Assembly (NCBI GenBank): GCA_033030425.1
Contig: JAUFSD010000001.1
Span: 3,771,992 to 3,835,991, forward strand
Reading direction: 5' to 3'
Source: Verpa conica
Taxonomy: Eukaryota; Ascomycota; Pezizomycetes; Pezizales; Morchellaceae
DNA: 64,000 nucleotides
This document shows positions 48,698-60,084 of the stretch, piece after piece. The first letter of the stretch is position 1. Each line of letters opens with the position of its first letter. Under the pieces are notes generated by a model, which saw nothing but the letters and a program-made list of their open reading frames with translations, was not told the DNA's origin and did no database searches. Both the position numbers and the translations under genes were made by a program.

Positions 48698-50118
48698 AGG
48701 TATGAACCACCTATCACTAGAGACTTTTCTGCATCTTGACTAAATCTCGACTAGAAGTAGGGAAATACCGAATGGAGGCAATTAATGTTATATCGGATGA
48801 TTATTTTTCTTTCTTTCTTTTTCCTTATTTCCACATAAACATATTTCGTTCAAGTTTTTTTCTGTTCTGGCTTTGTCGCAGATAGGGTAAAAGGTTCAAT
48901 TGGTACGGTGGACTTCAGTATTGGATTTTATAACTTGGTTTTCTACTATCGTTTATCTATAAGCTGTATTGTTTGGGGGGGGTGAATGGAATGGGGATGG
49001 GGCAACCAGTGGGAAGACCTACAGGAAGTGACGAGGGGGACGGGAGAGTGAAATTTGTTTTGCGCTCTTAATTTTTGTTTTATTTTTGTTCTTGTTATAA
49101 GCTGCTTTTTATTTCCGAGTGTATCCGAGTACCATAGCCTTTGGGCTCCATGTACTTATTAATTCATTTATTCGTTCATTTATATTGTTAAATGCGCTGT
49201 AGCTGAAATTATTGTCGTGAAATAACGCCTCTTACAATTCATAATGCCCCTCCCTCCCAACCCGTCTGCAAAACCTTCCCACCGAGCGATATTAGAAATT
49301 ATGGAAAGGGAAAATAAGCACTTATACACCGCCCTCTATAATCAATGGATCGCCGCCCTCTCTGATAGCGAAGTCACAAGCTCTCACCCTGTATTCTTAT
49401 AGCCCTGCATATGAACAACGTATATAGAGTGGTGATATGGGAAGTATTATAGATTGGCTCGGTATCGTCTACATCTGCTGATTCAGGTCATTGGAATCAA
49501 CTACGATGACGTCATCAGATATTACCGGGTGGTTGACACCACGCTAGTGTTAGGCTTTAGATTATGCTTATACTTTATTCCGACGTCCCCACCAATTTGA
49601 CAGATTGCTGTTTAAACCTCGCGTAGTTGATGGCTCTTAGGTAGCGATCATGAAGGCTTCCGGAGATAAATTATAGTGACTAAGATTTACATTGTGGAAG
49701 AAACTTTTAAGGATACACAAAATTATTCGAAGTGTGGACTCATCCCAACTTGTAACCGGCCAAGAGGGCATCGGCCAAGCCAAGCTGTGAACCGAGGACA
49801 GCTCCAATGCGGCTAGCGCATTGGCTACTCCACCCGCAGAGCCTCAGATGGCCCGCCAAGCTGGGAGTATCCGTCGGCGCCACGGGAAGGCGGGGAACCT
49901 CACCCGGGTCTCCTCTCCGGCATTGCTACGGAAGCACATCGCCATTATGTAAGGTAGCTTCCGTGCTGTACCGATGATACCAGCTCTCATGATGGCTGGC
50001 ACTGTTACACAAGTGGCCGCACACGAATGTTTAGGCAACCAGTGTTTGACAGCGCGGATGCCTGAGCCCGCTCCGCACTCTTCCCCACAGTTAGCCCGCC
50101 CTCCGTAGCACTAGCAAG
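48698..50118. other. Intergenic downstream of the NRPS
   Basis: Contains copy 3 of the dispersed repeat (48960-49165). The minus frame at 49844-50038 has no domain. The last 100 bases are the leader of the zinc-finger gene. No other gene is supported. Confidence 0.45.
48960..49165 (+). repeat. Dispersed repeat, copy 3
   Basis: A G-rich block, then a T-rich tract, then the tail CCGAGTACCATAGCCTTTGG and GCTCCATGTACTTAT at 49125-49160, matching copies near 4.75 and 17.52 kb. Confidence 0.6.
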
Positions 50119-53058
50119 ATGCCACCTAAACCCTATGTTGACCCATTAGCCGGTCTGCGCCTCTGGGCTTGCGAAACCTGCAATACCTCTGTATTGTCTG
50201 ATTATCAGGAGCGGCACCTGGCCAGCAAGTTTCACGAAAACAACATCAAAGCGTTGTCACTCAAGCAGCAGCGTGCTCCGACCCCCGATATGGCTGTCTC
50301 TACGATCCCGGAGGACGATGGGGGTGTGGGGCTGGAACTGCAAGGTGATGTAGAGCCAACCACATGGATGAATCTGACTACCGATGCCACCACCCCCGCA
50401 CCTGAAGACATTGGTGCTTGTGAAGAGGTCCCAGAGGATTGCAGTCAGTCAAGGACATCTGAAAAAATGCTGGATACCGATGTTACAATCCCCACAGAAA
50501 CCCCAGGGAGCAAAGCCTTGGAAGAGGATTCAGAAGACGATATTCCGCAATGGGTATCAAAAAAGTGGCCGACCTTGACTCCTAACGTTACGACTTCCAA
50601 CGTTACGACTCCCAATGTTACAACTCCCAATGTTACAACTCTCAATGTTACGGCTCCCAATGTTACGACTACCAGCTTTATGACTGCCAGCTTTACGACT
50701 ACCAATGTTACGGCTCCTAATGTTACGGCTCCTGCCCCACCAAAGGAAGAACAACCCGTGAAGCCGGACCCTAGGCTGGGTATGCCTCCCTGGGCAAAGA
50801 AGCAATGGCGGGAGTTCACTCCTGCTGCTATGCTCGCCGTACCTACACAGAAAGAAACTGTTGTGGAGCAGGAAACGACGCCTGATGTGCAGCTCTGGAA
50901 GATGGATCAATGGCGGAACCTGACTCTGAACGCCGCAACCTCTGCACCTCCGCAAGGTAATAAAGCTGTCGCACAAGAAGCAGCGTTTGATCTGAATCCC
51001 TGGGCAACAGAGCACTGGCAAAGCCCGGCCCCCAACCCCATGATCCCCGAACCTGTAAAGGAAGACGAAGCCGCAGAAGAGGAGCCCGCGCCTGAATTAC
51101 AGCCCTGGACTTGCACAATCTGCAAATTCACACTCACTATAGGCTCTCGGGAGTCTCATGAAGCTGGAAGACGACACCTCAAAAAGGTTGAAACTTTGGC
51201 CAGGCTCACGAGGACAGCGATGAACCTTCCTGCCACCACTGAGCCGTCTGGACTATCTCCTGCTGCAATCGAGCTCTGGGCACAGCTGGTTCCGCAGGGG
51301 GATAGCAGTACTACGAAACTAACAAGTAGCACCAACGAGCTGGCCGGGCCACCTGAGTCCGTAGCGGACAGCGAACACACGATGGCTTCCACTGCGGAGA
51401 GATGGGAGTGTAAGGTCTGCAATGTCACGATCGCTGCAAAGAGCCGGGAGGCCCATGAAGCTGGCAAACGGCACACAGCAAAGTCCCACCACCTGCCCTG
51501 GGAATGCACGCTCTGCAACGTTAAATTCCCATTGGGATGCCGCCCGTCTCATGAAGCCGGAAAACAACACCGCGAGAACCTCAGCCTTCAAGAGGGGGCT
51601 ATCATGAGGCCAGCCCCCCGAGCAAGGCCAGAGAGAGTTCCAAAACCCACCCCAACCATTGGTGGGACTTGGACTTGCACAGTTTGCAACGTTATGATGG
51701 ACGCAGAATCTCGGACCTCTCACGAGGCGGAAGGAAGCCATCGGAGGGCTGTCTCAAAACCCTTCGAATGCAAGATCTGCAGTGTCAATGTCCACCCTAG
51801 TACTCGGGCAGCCCATGAAGCTGGCAATATGCACCAGGGGAATCTCAAGACGCTAGAAGACTCTCGGAAAGCAGCTGAAAGACCACCCCCCTACTCCGAA
51901 ATTACACCTGCCAATATCTGGACTTGTCAGATCTGTGACGTTAGAGTGCACCCAAACGTCCGGGAGAAGCATGAGGCTGGTAGGCCACACCAAGCGATTG
52001 CTAAGGCTCTGGAGGACGCTCGAAGGACGGTTCGGGAGAGAGCACCTGCTCCCGTCAGAGCACCTGCACCTACCCCCATCAGAGCACCGGCACCTACTCC
52101 CATCAGAGCACCGGCACCTACTCCCATCAGAGCACTGGCACCTACTCCCGTCAGAACACTGGCACCTACTCCCGTCAGAGCGCCTGCCCCAGAATCAGTC
52201 CCTGTCACACCCTCGACAGTGAAGATCTGGACTTGCCCAATCTGTAATGTCAATCTGCACCCTAACAACCGGGAGAAGCACGAAGCCGGAAAGGCGCACC
52301 AGGCAGCCGTAGGAGTCATAGACGACGCTCGAAGAGCCGCAGCTGCAATGAGGGTCGCTTCCAGCCCCGCCACATCTGCACCCCCGGTGGTCTGGACCTG
52401 CGTAGTCTGTGATGTTAGACTCCATGCAAACATCCGAGCAGCTCATGAAGCCGGGAAAAAACATCGCGCAAATGTCGAACTCCTGGCCGAGCAGCAACAA
52501 GCCGCGAGGGCACCTCCGCGCATCAAAGTGGAAACCTGGACATGCACAGCCTGCGATAAAACACTCCCAGTAACTTCACGCGAACTACATGAAGAAGGTA
52601 TAGACCATAAGATACATGTGATCACATCCCGCTCCTATAGCAGAAACACTCCAGAGACTTTTCAAATACCTCCCACCGTATTGACACCCCCGAGTACCGC
52701 ACCAACCTACAACCCCACAGCAGACTCAGGCTCCGAAGCACCTAACGTCACCGAAGAAGACACCCGCCCACGATGGATGTGCGAAGTCTGCAACCTCTCA
52801 ATCTCTGCTGCTGCTCGGCTATCCCATGAGCTTGGAAAACGCCATGCAAAGGCCCTCGCTGCTTTAGCTAGAGGACCTAGGACTGTACGTGCGGAACCTA
52901 CACCGAGTCGGGATGTTCAACCGGATGCAAACGCTCAGTTGGGGTGGTTCCGCCTCGAGTCGTGGACGTGCAATGTGTGTAATGTCACGATTGCGGCAGT
53001 GTCGAAGGAGCCGCATGAGGCTAGTAAGCAGCATATGGAGCGGCTGTGGGATGCTTGA
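50119..53058 (+). CDS. Protein with twelve U1/matrin-like C2H2 zinc fingers
   Basis: A single exon of 979 residues starts at ATG 50119. I count twelve fingers of the form W-x-C-x2-C-x11-H-x5-H, for example WECKVCNVTIAAKSREAH followed by EAGKRH. One is at the N-terminus, ten are spread between about residues 330 and 945, and the last is at the extreme C-terminus. This spacing is that of U1-type/matrin fingers, which bind RNA or double-stranded RNA, or mediate protein contacts, in known families. Two low-complexity spacers are encoded by in-frame minisatellites (Asn-Val-Thr-Thr repeats and Ala-Pro-Thr-Pro repeats). Finger number and linkers look recently expanded. Location is probably nuclear; no specific role can be given. 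The frame is intact. Confidence 0.8.
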   Translation: MPPKPYVDPLAGLRLWACETCNTSVLSDYQERHLASKFHENNIKALSLKQQRAPTPDMAVSTIPEDDGGVGLELQGDVEPTTWMNLTTDATTPAPEDIGACEEVPEDCSQSRTSEKMLDTDVTIPTETPGSKALEEDSEDDIPQWVSKKWPTLTPNVTTSNVTTPNVTTPNVTTLNVTAPNVTTTSFMTASFTTTNVTAPNVTAPAPPKEEQPVKPDPRLGMPPWAKKQWREFTPAAMLAVPTQKETVVEQETTPDVQLWKMDQWRNLTLNAATSAPPQGNKAVAQEAAFDLNPWATEHWQSPAPNPMIPEPVKEDEAAEEEPAPELQPWTCTICKFTLTIGSRESHEAGRRHLKKVETLARLTRTAMNLPATTEPSGLSPAAIELWAQLVPQGDSSTTKLTSSTNELAGPPESVADSEHTMASTAERWECKVCNVTIAAKSREAHEAGKRHTAKSHHLPWECTLCNVKFPLGCRPSHEAGKQHRENLSLQEGAIMRPAPRARPERVPKPTPTIGGTWTCTVCNVMMDAESRTSHEAEGSHRRAVSKPFECKICSVNVHPSTRAAHEAGNMHQGNLKTLEDSRKAAERPPPYSEITPANIWTCQICDVRVHPNVREKHEAGRPHQAIAKALEDARRTVRERAPAPVRAPAPTPIRAPAPTPIRAPAPTPIRALAPTPVRTLAPTPVRAPAPESVPVTPSTVKIWTCPICNVNLHPNNREKHEAGKAHQAAVGVIDDARRAAAAMRVASSPATSAPPVVWTCVVCDVRLHANIRAAHEAGKKHRANVELLAEQQQAARAPPRIKVETWTCTACDKTLPVTSRELHEEGIDHKIHVITSRSYSRNTPETFQIPPTVLTPPSTAPTYNPTADSGSEAPNVTEEDTRPRWMCEVCNLSISAAARLSHELGKRHAKALAALARGPRTVRAEPTPSRDVQPDANAQLGWFRLESWTCNVCNVTIAAVSKEPHEASKQHMERLWDA
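50577..50735 (+). repeat. In-frame 15-bp minisatellite (NVTTP)
   Basis: About ten copies of a 15-bp unit such as CCCAATGTTACAACT, encoding Asn-Val-Thr-Thr/Ala-Pro, lie inside the zinc-finger gene. Each NVT is a formal N-glycosylation sequon, but the protein has no signal peptide, so this is probably irrelevant. Confidence 0.7.
52048..52192 (+). repeat. In-frame 24-bp minisatellite (APAPTPIR)
   Basis: About six copies of a 24-bp unit containing CCTACTCCCATCAGAGC, encoding Ala-Pro-Ala-Pro-Thr-Pro-Ile/Val-Arg, separate fingers seven and eight of the zinc-finger protein. The copies differ by few substitutions, so the expansion is recent. Confidence 0.7.
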
Positions 53059-54232
53059 TGTCTGATGTGATACTTTGTGGGAGTGGCTAAAGTGTGGCAG
53101 ATGGACTGGGACGGATAGGGTACTATACCGAGGTTGGCCGTGGGAAATTGTACTTATTGCCGTGGGTAAAGCTATGGTTTGTGGGTAAATCTTGTGAACG
53201 CATGTTTAAGGAGGAAAGTTTTTAGGGGCGTTGTAGGTATGGTATTAAAGTTTGGATTGGGGGGGCTGTCTTTATGGGTGGGGTTTGCTTGAATTTTGGG
53301 TCTGTTTGGTGGGTCGGAGGGAAGGAATACTGGGCTTGAAGGTCATGAGTAACGCTGGTATACACCAAACGAAATTTTCCTTATATATTCAGATTTTCTT
53401 AGCTTTAGGGAGCGGAGGGGATGAACTACAATTTGCCTTTTACTTTTGTTGTAGGTATTCGAATGGAGGTACAATCTCTAGCCCCCAAGTATGCATTGAC
53501 CCTTTACACCTGGTAGCTATGTACTTACCACAAAGCTCAACTACTTTCCACCCCCCTGCAGTCCACAGTTGGGCTACATTTGACTGCCGGCGGACGGCGC
53601 CCAGCCAGCCTCCTTGTTTCAATCGCGTCCAGGCAAGCACCAAACGTCTAGCGAGGCTGCTTATACGTTCATATTTAATATTAATAATAGCTGCCACTCT
53701 AGGCTATAGCCAGGATTATAGTAGGCGTGGTTCTGTCGCTGCGTTTATAATATAATACAGTGTGGAGAGTAGTGAAATCATTATCATAGCACTAAAGAAT
53801 TTAGTTACATACAAATACCAGGTCAAATGAGCATTCGAGGAAGAGTACTGTACCACCGTATTCTTAACACGTTGCTAGTGGAAGTGCTTTAGTCATCCCA
53901 CCCTTCTTTTTGGTATTTTAATTCTTCCGCCGACGAAATCATATATCATCTGATCGTAGAGGTGAATCTCAGATTGCTACTAGAATTTCGGTCACTTATA
54001 TAGGAAGGTCTAGCATGTAAAATGAAAAGGGTACTGAAATCAAATAAAAACTATAGACCTAAACCCCGACCAGCACCCGATTATACAAAACCCTAATTAG
54101 GATACATCCTATCTGAATATGTGGGGGGGGGGTAGATAGTAGAATACATAATATAAAGAAAACTATTCAGCTGTTTAGACAAAGGAAATACATATCTCCG
54201 GATGTTGTTGATTTTCAACCACCATAGGTCAC
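53059..54232. other. Intergenic
   Basis: A plus frame at 53252-53755 (167 codons) has no recognisable domain, is Trp/Cys-rich at its start, and is opposed by a minus frame; I do not call it a gene. The region otherwise serves as convergent 3' flank for the zinc-finger and membrane-protein genes. Confidence 0.45.
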
Positions 54233-55687
54233 CTAAGCGTAGACTTTGTCATAATCCTCTCTAGTGATTTTGACTCGTTCGCTGCCGTCTATATCTCGGG
54301 ACGTTATTCCAATATGCCGAGGTTCACCTGAACTTTGATAGTATCTCAAACCGAGTTTCCTACTGAGAAGGATCTCCTCCAGCTGACTATTTGAGTATCC
54401 AGAGATGTTTGTGCCTAGGTCTTCCGCTAGCGCTTCTCCGAGATCGATGATAGCCCGATAGGTTCCCATATCCCTTCTCGCCTGTTTTAAAATACTCTTT
54501 CTCTTTCCCCGTACCCATACAAAGTATGTCCCAAAGCACCACATACACTGTAGGTTACACACAAGAAGTAGTATCCATCCGGTAAACCCGTAGTTGTATG
54601 TGGGGTTTTTCCCCCTGTCTAAGCATGAGTTTATGAGGTACTGGGTATCGTAGGTGGTCCCATTTACTGTAAAGAGAGTTGAATTGAAATAATCCGTTGA
54701 GGGTAAGGCCATCCATTCCACAATCTTGATCCGGGACCCTTCCGATTGGCCGTTATCCGCAAGATACACGAAACTTTCTGAAACAAATTGTTCTAGCGTA
54801 ACGAGGCCGCCGCCTTGGATAACGACCACAGGCTCGGTATTAGACCGATAACGCGTCATTGCGCCTATAATGTTCCCAAATGAGAGGACGTAACCCGTAG
54901 AGAAAAGGAACCATATCATCTTGAGTCGAAAGTCCCTTGTGGTGAGTACCCGCCGATAAAGTGCTAATAGGGTTCTTCCCGAGGTCCCAGTAAATATCAT
55001 CGTCGTGAACAGTTCGTAGCTGACCGGAGAGACCTCCATAACTTGCCCTAAGCCAGAGATATGCGACTTGAAGGTTAAGTACCCCATCAAGAGTTGCCCA
55101 CCACTACCAACAACAAGATTAAACATAACATCGATTGCCTTGGCTTGGGTGAAAGAAAATGTCCCAAACCCAACCCAAGACTTCCATATACTTATTTTAT
55201 GCTCCATCCAACAGGTAAGGATAATGTTATCATTCTCTACACTCTTCATGTAGACGATATAGATGAGAGCAGCCGTAATCGGAAGGATTGCTGATCCAAA
55301 GCAAGCTACAAGGAAAATGCATCCCGCTTTGAATCTTCTAGAGGAGGGCTTCACTCTTTTAAGGCGTATCGGGGGGAGATGCGTCTCATTAAACGGGGCT
55401 ACGTTGCTCTGATGAAGATTCCGGCCCTCAACCGGCAGTCCATGTTCCCCCCGGCGGGCCCGCGCGCTAACTGGGGTTATAGAGTTTGGGTGGGGTGATT
55501 GGGCTCCAAAAAATGGTGTGTAATCTTGTTGAGGGTCTTGGTCGTCAGGCTGCGATGTGTAGCTAGGGTAATGGTCTTGGAGTTGTGGTTTAACTCCGTC
55601 TAGATGGCTCATGGTGTTGGATAATTGCTTAGATAGGGAGGGCGCGAGGGATATCGACGAGGTGCATTTGTTGGGTCTTGTCGCCAA
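54233..55687 (-). CDS. Multi-pass membrane protein of unknown function
   Basis: A single exon of 484 residues starts at the ATG at 55687; an internal Met at residue 26 (MSHLDGVK) is an alternative start. The first 120 residues are polar and disordered-looking. At least five hydrophobic segments follow, including CIFLVACFGSAILPITAALI, DVMFNLVVGSGGQLLMGYL, the stretch around MIWFLFSTGYVLSFGNIIG, and WILLLVCNLQCMWCFGTYF. A loop before the last one has NST and NGT sequons and a Cys, so it may face the lumen or exterior. The C-terminal tail of about 100 residues is charged and presumably cytosolic. I recognise this only as a kind of lineage-specific fungal integral membrane protein; transport or sensing functions would be guesses. 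Confidence 0.65.
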   Translation of the reverse strand: MATRPNKCTSSISLAPSLSKQLSNTMSHLDGVKPQLQDHYPSYTSQPDDQDPQQDYTPFFGAQSPHPNSITPVSARARRGEHGLPVEGRNLHQSNVAPFNETHLPPIRLKRVKPSSRRFKAGCIFLVACFGSAILPITAALIYIVYMKSVENDNIILTCWMEHKISIWKSWVGFGTFSFTQAKAIDVMFNLVVGSGGQLLMGYLTFKSHISGLGQVMEVSPVSYELFTTMIFTGTSGRTLLALYRRVLTTRDFRLKMIWFLFSTGYVLSFGNIIGAMTRYRSNTEPVVVIQGGGLVTLEQFVSESFVYLADNGQSEGSRIKIVEWMALPSTDYFNSTLFTVNGTTYDTQYLINSCLDRGKNPTYNYGFTGWILLLVCNLQCMWCFGTYFVWVRGKRKSILKQARRDMGTYRAIIDLGEALAEDLGTNISGYSNSQLEEILLSRKLGLRYYQSSGEPRHIGITSRDIDGSERVKITREDYDKVYA

Positions 55688-57752
55688 GAGTATCTGGGAT
55701 AAGCACTCTAGTCTTGAGACACAGTTGCTTGGATGTTCAGCCTAAACAAGTTTCTAGCCGCCTGAGGCTCTTTTATAGATCCGGTTAGCGCAGGCACTGA
55801 TGACGTCATACCTTGTCTTGTGGTTGCTCCACTATTAGAACAATTCTCCAATTTATAAAAGGCCATCTACTTCTTCTAGATGAGCAGCATGCGTAGAGGA
55901 TGGAGGACCCCTAACCTCCCCTACTTAAAATCCAGCGGCCTGACTACGTCACTTCTTATGCTACCACAAAAGCCACATAGCTATACGGACAAGTTAGCCA
56001 CTCTCCGATCCTCACTTTTCACTATTCACCTGCAATCTTGTTATATCAAAAAGACCATAGCAACTATTACCTTTGAATTCATAAAACTGCTGCATCCCCT
56101 AACAGTTGCAGTAAATGACTACAGGCTTGCGAATGGTAGTAGCTTCCGATTTCTCGTGTCTTTTTTCCGGCGCTAATAGGAGTCAATTTGTGAGGTCACA
56201 GCGTAATGATGGAATCGAAGAGCTCTAGTAGCTTGCATACACTGCTAAGCCTGCTACATTTCAGACGGCTAGTGATATCCCTTAATATAACTACCGTATA
56301 ATCTTGATAGATTCACTATGCGGGCATCACCGCCACCTACTCTTAAAGCGACCCTTAGTGTAATCTAAGGCGCGGTGCGACGTACGAGTTTACATTGGCA
56401 AGTCTATTAAAGATAATGAATAACTTCACCAAAGCAATTTGTTTTATAACATTGGTGCCAAGACCATAGGGGCGTAAGATACTCCCATAACACCTAGACT
56501 CGTTCGGCCCCCCGTAAACCGATCAAAGCTATGTAGCTGAAGATAATCCTTATAGTCAGATTTTAGCTTTTGCTGCCGGGAGTGCGTTATACAATAGACT
56601 TCTTTGACCGATCAAGTTGTGGTCGGACAGTCAATAATCTTCTTGCTCCGGAGCTCTACCGATGGTATCACGTATCTGGCTTAGTAATGATGGTTATCTG
56701 TCGGTGTTGATTGAATGGTTGTCTGCCGGATAGTCACTGTGTCATGGAGCTGAGAATCGGGATAAATTACTCGCCCATCTTTGCCAAGAATATTCGCGTC
56801 AGGGGGTAAAGATACTTGTACGTAGGGTGGCAAAAAGTGATGCATATTTTGACCTAGCAACGCACAAACACCACTAAACACCTATGTTTTATCATAATAA
56901 AAAGTCAGAGATAAATACGGATTTTAATGATAGTCTTAGTCTACCATTCTGCAGGATTAAATATCTAGTTTTTTTAAAAAAAAACACATGTATTAAGCAA
57001 AATATGGCATAGGAGCACCAACCCCAAGCTAGCAAATACTAATAGAGCTGATAACAATGAATATTATTGGGATTTCTTAGCACAACTAGATTCTACACAT
57101 TCTAGTTGATATTCATATCTTTCTTCATATTAATCAGTTATGTTGTTGTTGAGAATTAGCATTGTTTTCTGAAGTGTGCATCACTTTCTGCAACCCTACG
57201 TACAGGAAAGCCTAGTGTTTTTGATATGAAATTGATGCGATATTCTGAGGAATGCTACATTAAATAGGCTGTGTTACAGTACTTTTTGATCTACTCGGTA
57301 GCCCCCGCCAATGCGGCAGTAAAAACACCCCTCTTTCCGTCTAGGGGGTTTGCTTCCTTAGATGAGGTCACGGGAATATTTGGCGGGATGCGGGGTATTT
57401 CCTTTGGATTAAAATTGTTTCACATCAACATTCGGCTACAGCCGAAAAATAAAGTCTGGTTTCGTACCAAGCAACACAACCACCTTCACAGCTGGGAATC
57501 GTTACAGCGAACGTTAGAACTAAAGAATCAGGAACGCTTCATAGGACAGTAGGATTTCCTCATATGAATGGGGATAGCGAGGTTTGTTGATGGTATTTCT
57601 TTTTGGGCACAGAATTCGTTGCTTATATGCATTCAACCAAACAGACTACCTCCCGGCGAGTACATAACACATTTAAGACTACGCCATAAGAAACCCCAGA
57701 TCCATCGCCCAACTTGATACCGACGAGATTCACCACAATATATCTACCTTCA
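55688..57752. other. Intergenic
   Basis: No gene is supported. The plus frames at 55880-56176 and 57271-57552 and a minus frame at 56681-56881 lack recognisable motifs. A short repeat at 57138-57212 is listed separately. Bases 57714-57752 are open and in frame with the kinase start. Confidence 0.4.
57138..57212 (+). repeat. Short dispersed repeat, copy B
   Basis: Contains GTTGTTGAGAATTAGCATTG and is similar to 27127-27200 over about 70 bases, including GTGCATCA and a GTACAGG close to the end. Confidence 0.5.
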
Positions 57753-60084
57753 ATGTCCGCCGACACAATATCTACCCCTACATGGATGTTATCGATACCC
57801 CCTGCCCTCGCGGCCGAAATTACCGGTAATGCCACCAGAGATGCCCTCAAAACCTTTCGCGCCTTCTTTCGCAATAACATCAATCATAATGCCACTCCCG
57901 ATATTGATTGGTTCGAGACCCATCTCCACAAAGAGCGGGATAATCCTAGTTAGATCTCTCTCCGCGGTACGTGAGCTATGCTAATACATTTAAGATCTCC
58001 GCTTTTCATTTACAGAACTAATCTCACATCTTGCGTCCACCGTAATTGCCCAGAGCTGGAAAGCAGATCTGACGCGTGGCAGTCCCTCACTCGCTCAGGA
58101 CCTCCAATCTCTGGTGGTCCAGTATATCTTCGGTGACCTCACACCACATACTCGGGGGTGCGCAGTGCTGCTAAGCCTCGTTGTCGGTGATGCATCAGAT
58201 GAGGAGGTCTGGCAAGCGGTATTCAAGCTGTGTAATACCAGGTTACTGAGTCCTGCTATGTCGCCGGCATTAGGAATCTATACCAAGACTAAGCAGACAG
58301 CGATTAAGATCTCAGATTCGTCTGTATTGCAATCAGCTGCCTACACAACTATTGACCGTCTGAACCAGTCTCTACTCGATGACTTGGTGTTCCCTAACAC
58401 ACCTAAATTCTTCGAAACCTACTTCCTGGCGGACCCGGCCGTGACGGCGGTAGCGGTGTTTCAAAAGTGTTTGAAACTTCACTCGCTGGCGAACAATACC
58501 TGGCAGGGCTGGTCTTCAGCTTCCAACGAGTCACAAGTGTCCTCTTGGTTTTGTAGTCTGAGCAACGACTTCCTCGTCTCTGCCAATCTCCCGCGCCGCT
58601 ACTATAGTGGTGCCTCCCACAGCACCCATAAACCCAACCTCATATACCTCACCACCCCAACCCCAATTACCGATGATTCTCCGTTCAACTGGCGCAATGT
58701 CCTTGTCATCTGCGGATTCGAGCGAGATCACACCGCTGGTCTCTCCACCCCGACCATAGTAAGGTTGGCCAGCCATGTCCGCGAGGTCTTTTGTGTACAC
58801 AAGAATCGACGATTCGTACATGCATTCACTCTCTGTGGGGAGTATATTCGTTGCTGGGTGTTTCACCGCGGAGGTGCTTTTGGAAGCACAGAGTTTAGTA
58901 TTAATGCCGACCCAAAGCGGTTTTTGGATGTGATGGTGGGATATGCGGCGATGAGTGATATCCAGCTTGGATTTGACACTACTCTTACTTTCGGCGAACC
59001 AATGGCAATGCCCGGGTGTACCGAGCGGTTCATTGTCGAGTCCGAGCCTTTCTTTTGGGGTAGCAAGGTTATTGTAAGCCGCGCGACAGCGTGTCGGGAG
59101 GCGGTGGGCGTGGATACTAAGAAGAGATATGTGTTGAAGGACTACTGGCGTGAGTACGCACTTGAGAATGAGGGACTGCTACTGGCAAAGACAAGGGAGC
59201 TTGGGGTGGTGGGAGTGGTTGAACTTGTGGCGTATGAGGATGTGGTGATTGAGGGAGTACTGGATGATGCGGTGGGGGGGATTATGAGGGGCTTGCAGGT
59301 GGGAAACTCGCTGAAGCTCTGTTCTAGGGGTGAGAGTACCCAAATCTATCCCAGTGACTCCAAGGTCAGCAATCCCTCGCCCAATGTCACCTTCAATTGC
59401 ATTCACACGCGCCTACTCCTTGTCAAAGGTCGTCCCCTGACCAAATTCACATCTCCATTAGAATTCATTTGTGCCATTAATGGTGCAATCAAAGGGCACC
59501 GTTCCCTCTTCGTAAACGGCATTCTCCACCGCGACATCTCTCCAAATAACATAATGATCACTACCTCTAAGCGTGCTGACAAACTTCCCGGATTCCTCAT
59601 CGACCTCGACCTTGCAATTCCCCTCCCACTATCCTCCGACGCGCCTCGCCAGATAGGTACGGTGGAATTCATGGCCATCGGCGCACTTGAAGGCGAACTC
59701 CATACCTACCGCCATGATCTCGAGAGCTTCTTCTATGTGTTCCTATGGATCTGTAGCAATTACACACTCGTTGACGGTATATGCTCGTGCAAATCGAACA
59801 AAAAACCACTATTCGGGGGCTGGGACCGCAGCAATAAATGGGAGGTGGCTGCGGCATGCAAGTTCAGGAATATGTCAAAAGGGAAGTCAGGCTTCGATAA
59901 AGTCTTGAATGAGTTTGAACCCTGGGCGAACGGATTGAAGGAGTGCGCAAAACAGTGGAGGGAGGTGCTTTTTCCACTGAGAACAGATGGTATGTGGACG
60001 GGTACGGATGTTGACGCGGCGAGGGTTTACAACGAAGTTTTGGCCGTGCTGGAGCAGGGTGCGCAAGATGTTTGTGAAGCATAG
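57753..60084 (+). CDS. FunK1-family protein kinase
   Basis: Two exons (57753-57948 and 58016-60084) around a 67-bp intron with a GCTAAT branch site give 754 residues. An upstream in-frame ATG at 57714 would add 13. The N-terminal 300 residues (AAEITGNATRDALKTFRAFF...) are typical of fungal FunK1 proteins. The kinase part has GAFGSTEFSI, a candidate ATP-binding Lys in YVLKDYWRE, the catalytic loop ILHRDISPNNIMI (about residue 569), DLDLA in place of DFG (about residue 594), and IGTVEFMAIGAL before HDLESFFYVFLWIC. All core catalytic residues are present, so activity is plausible. FunK1 kinases are expanded in multicellular fungi; substrates are unknown. Confidence 0.85.

Noticed and set aside
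50445..52625. Long minus-strand frames opposite the zinc-finger gene
   Set aside because: They are the antisense of repetitive coding sequence, and the plus strand has twelve ordered zinc fingers.
53252..53755. 167-codon plus-strand frame
   Set aside because: No domain or homology recognised, opposed by another frame, and a run of Trp/Gly/Leu codons from G-rich DNA.
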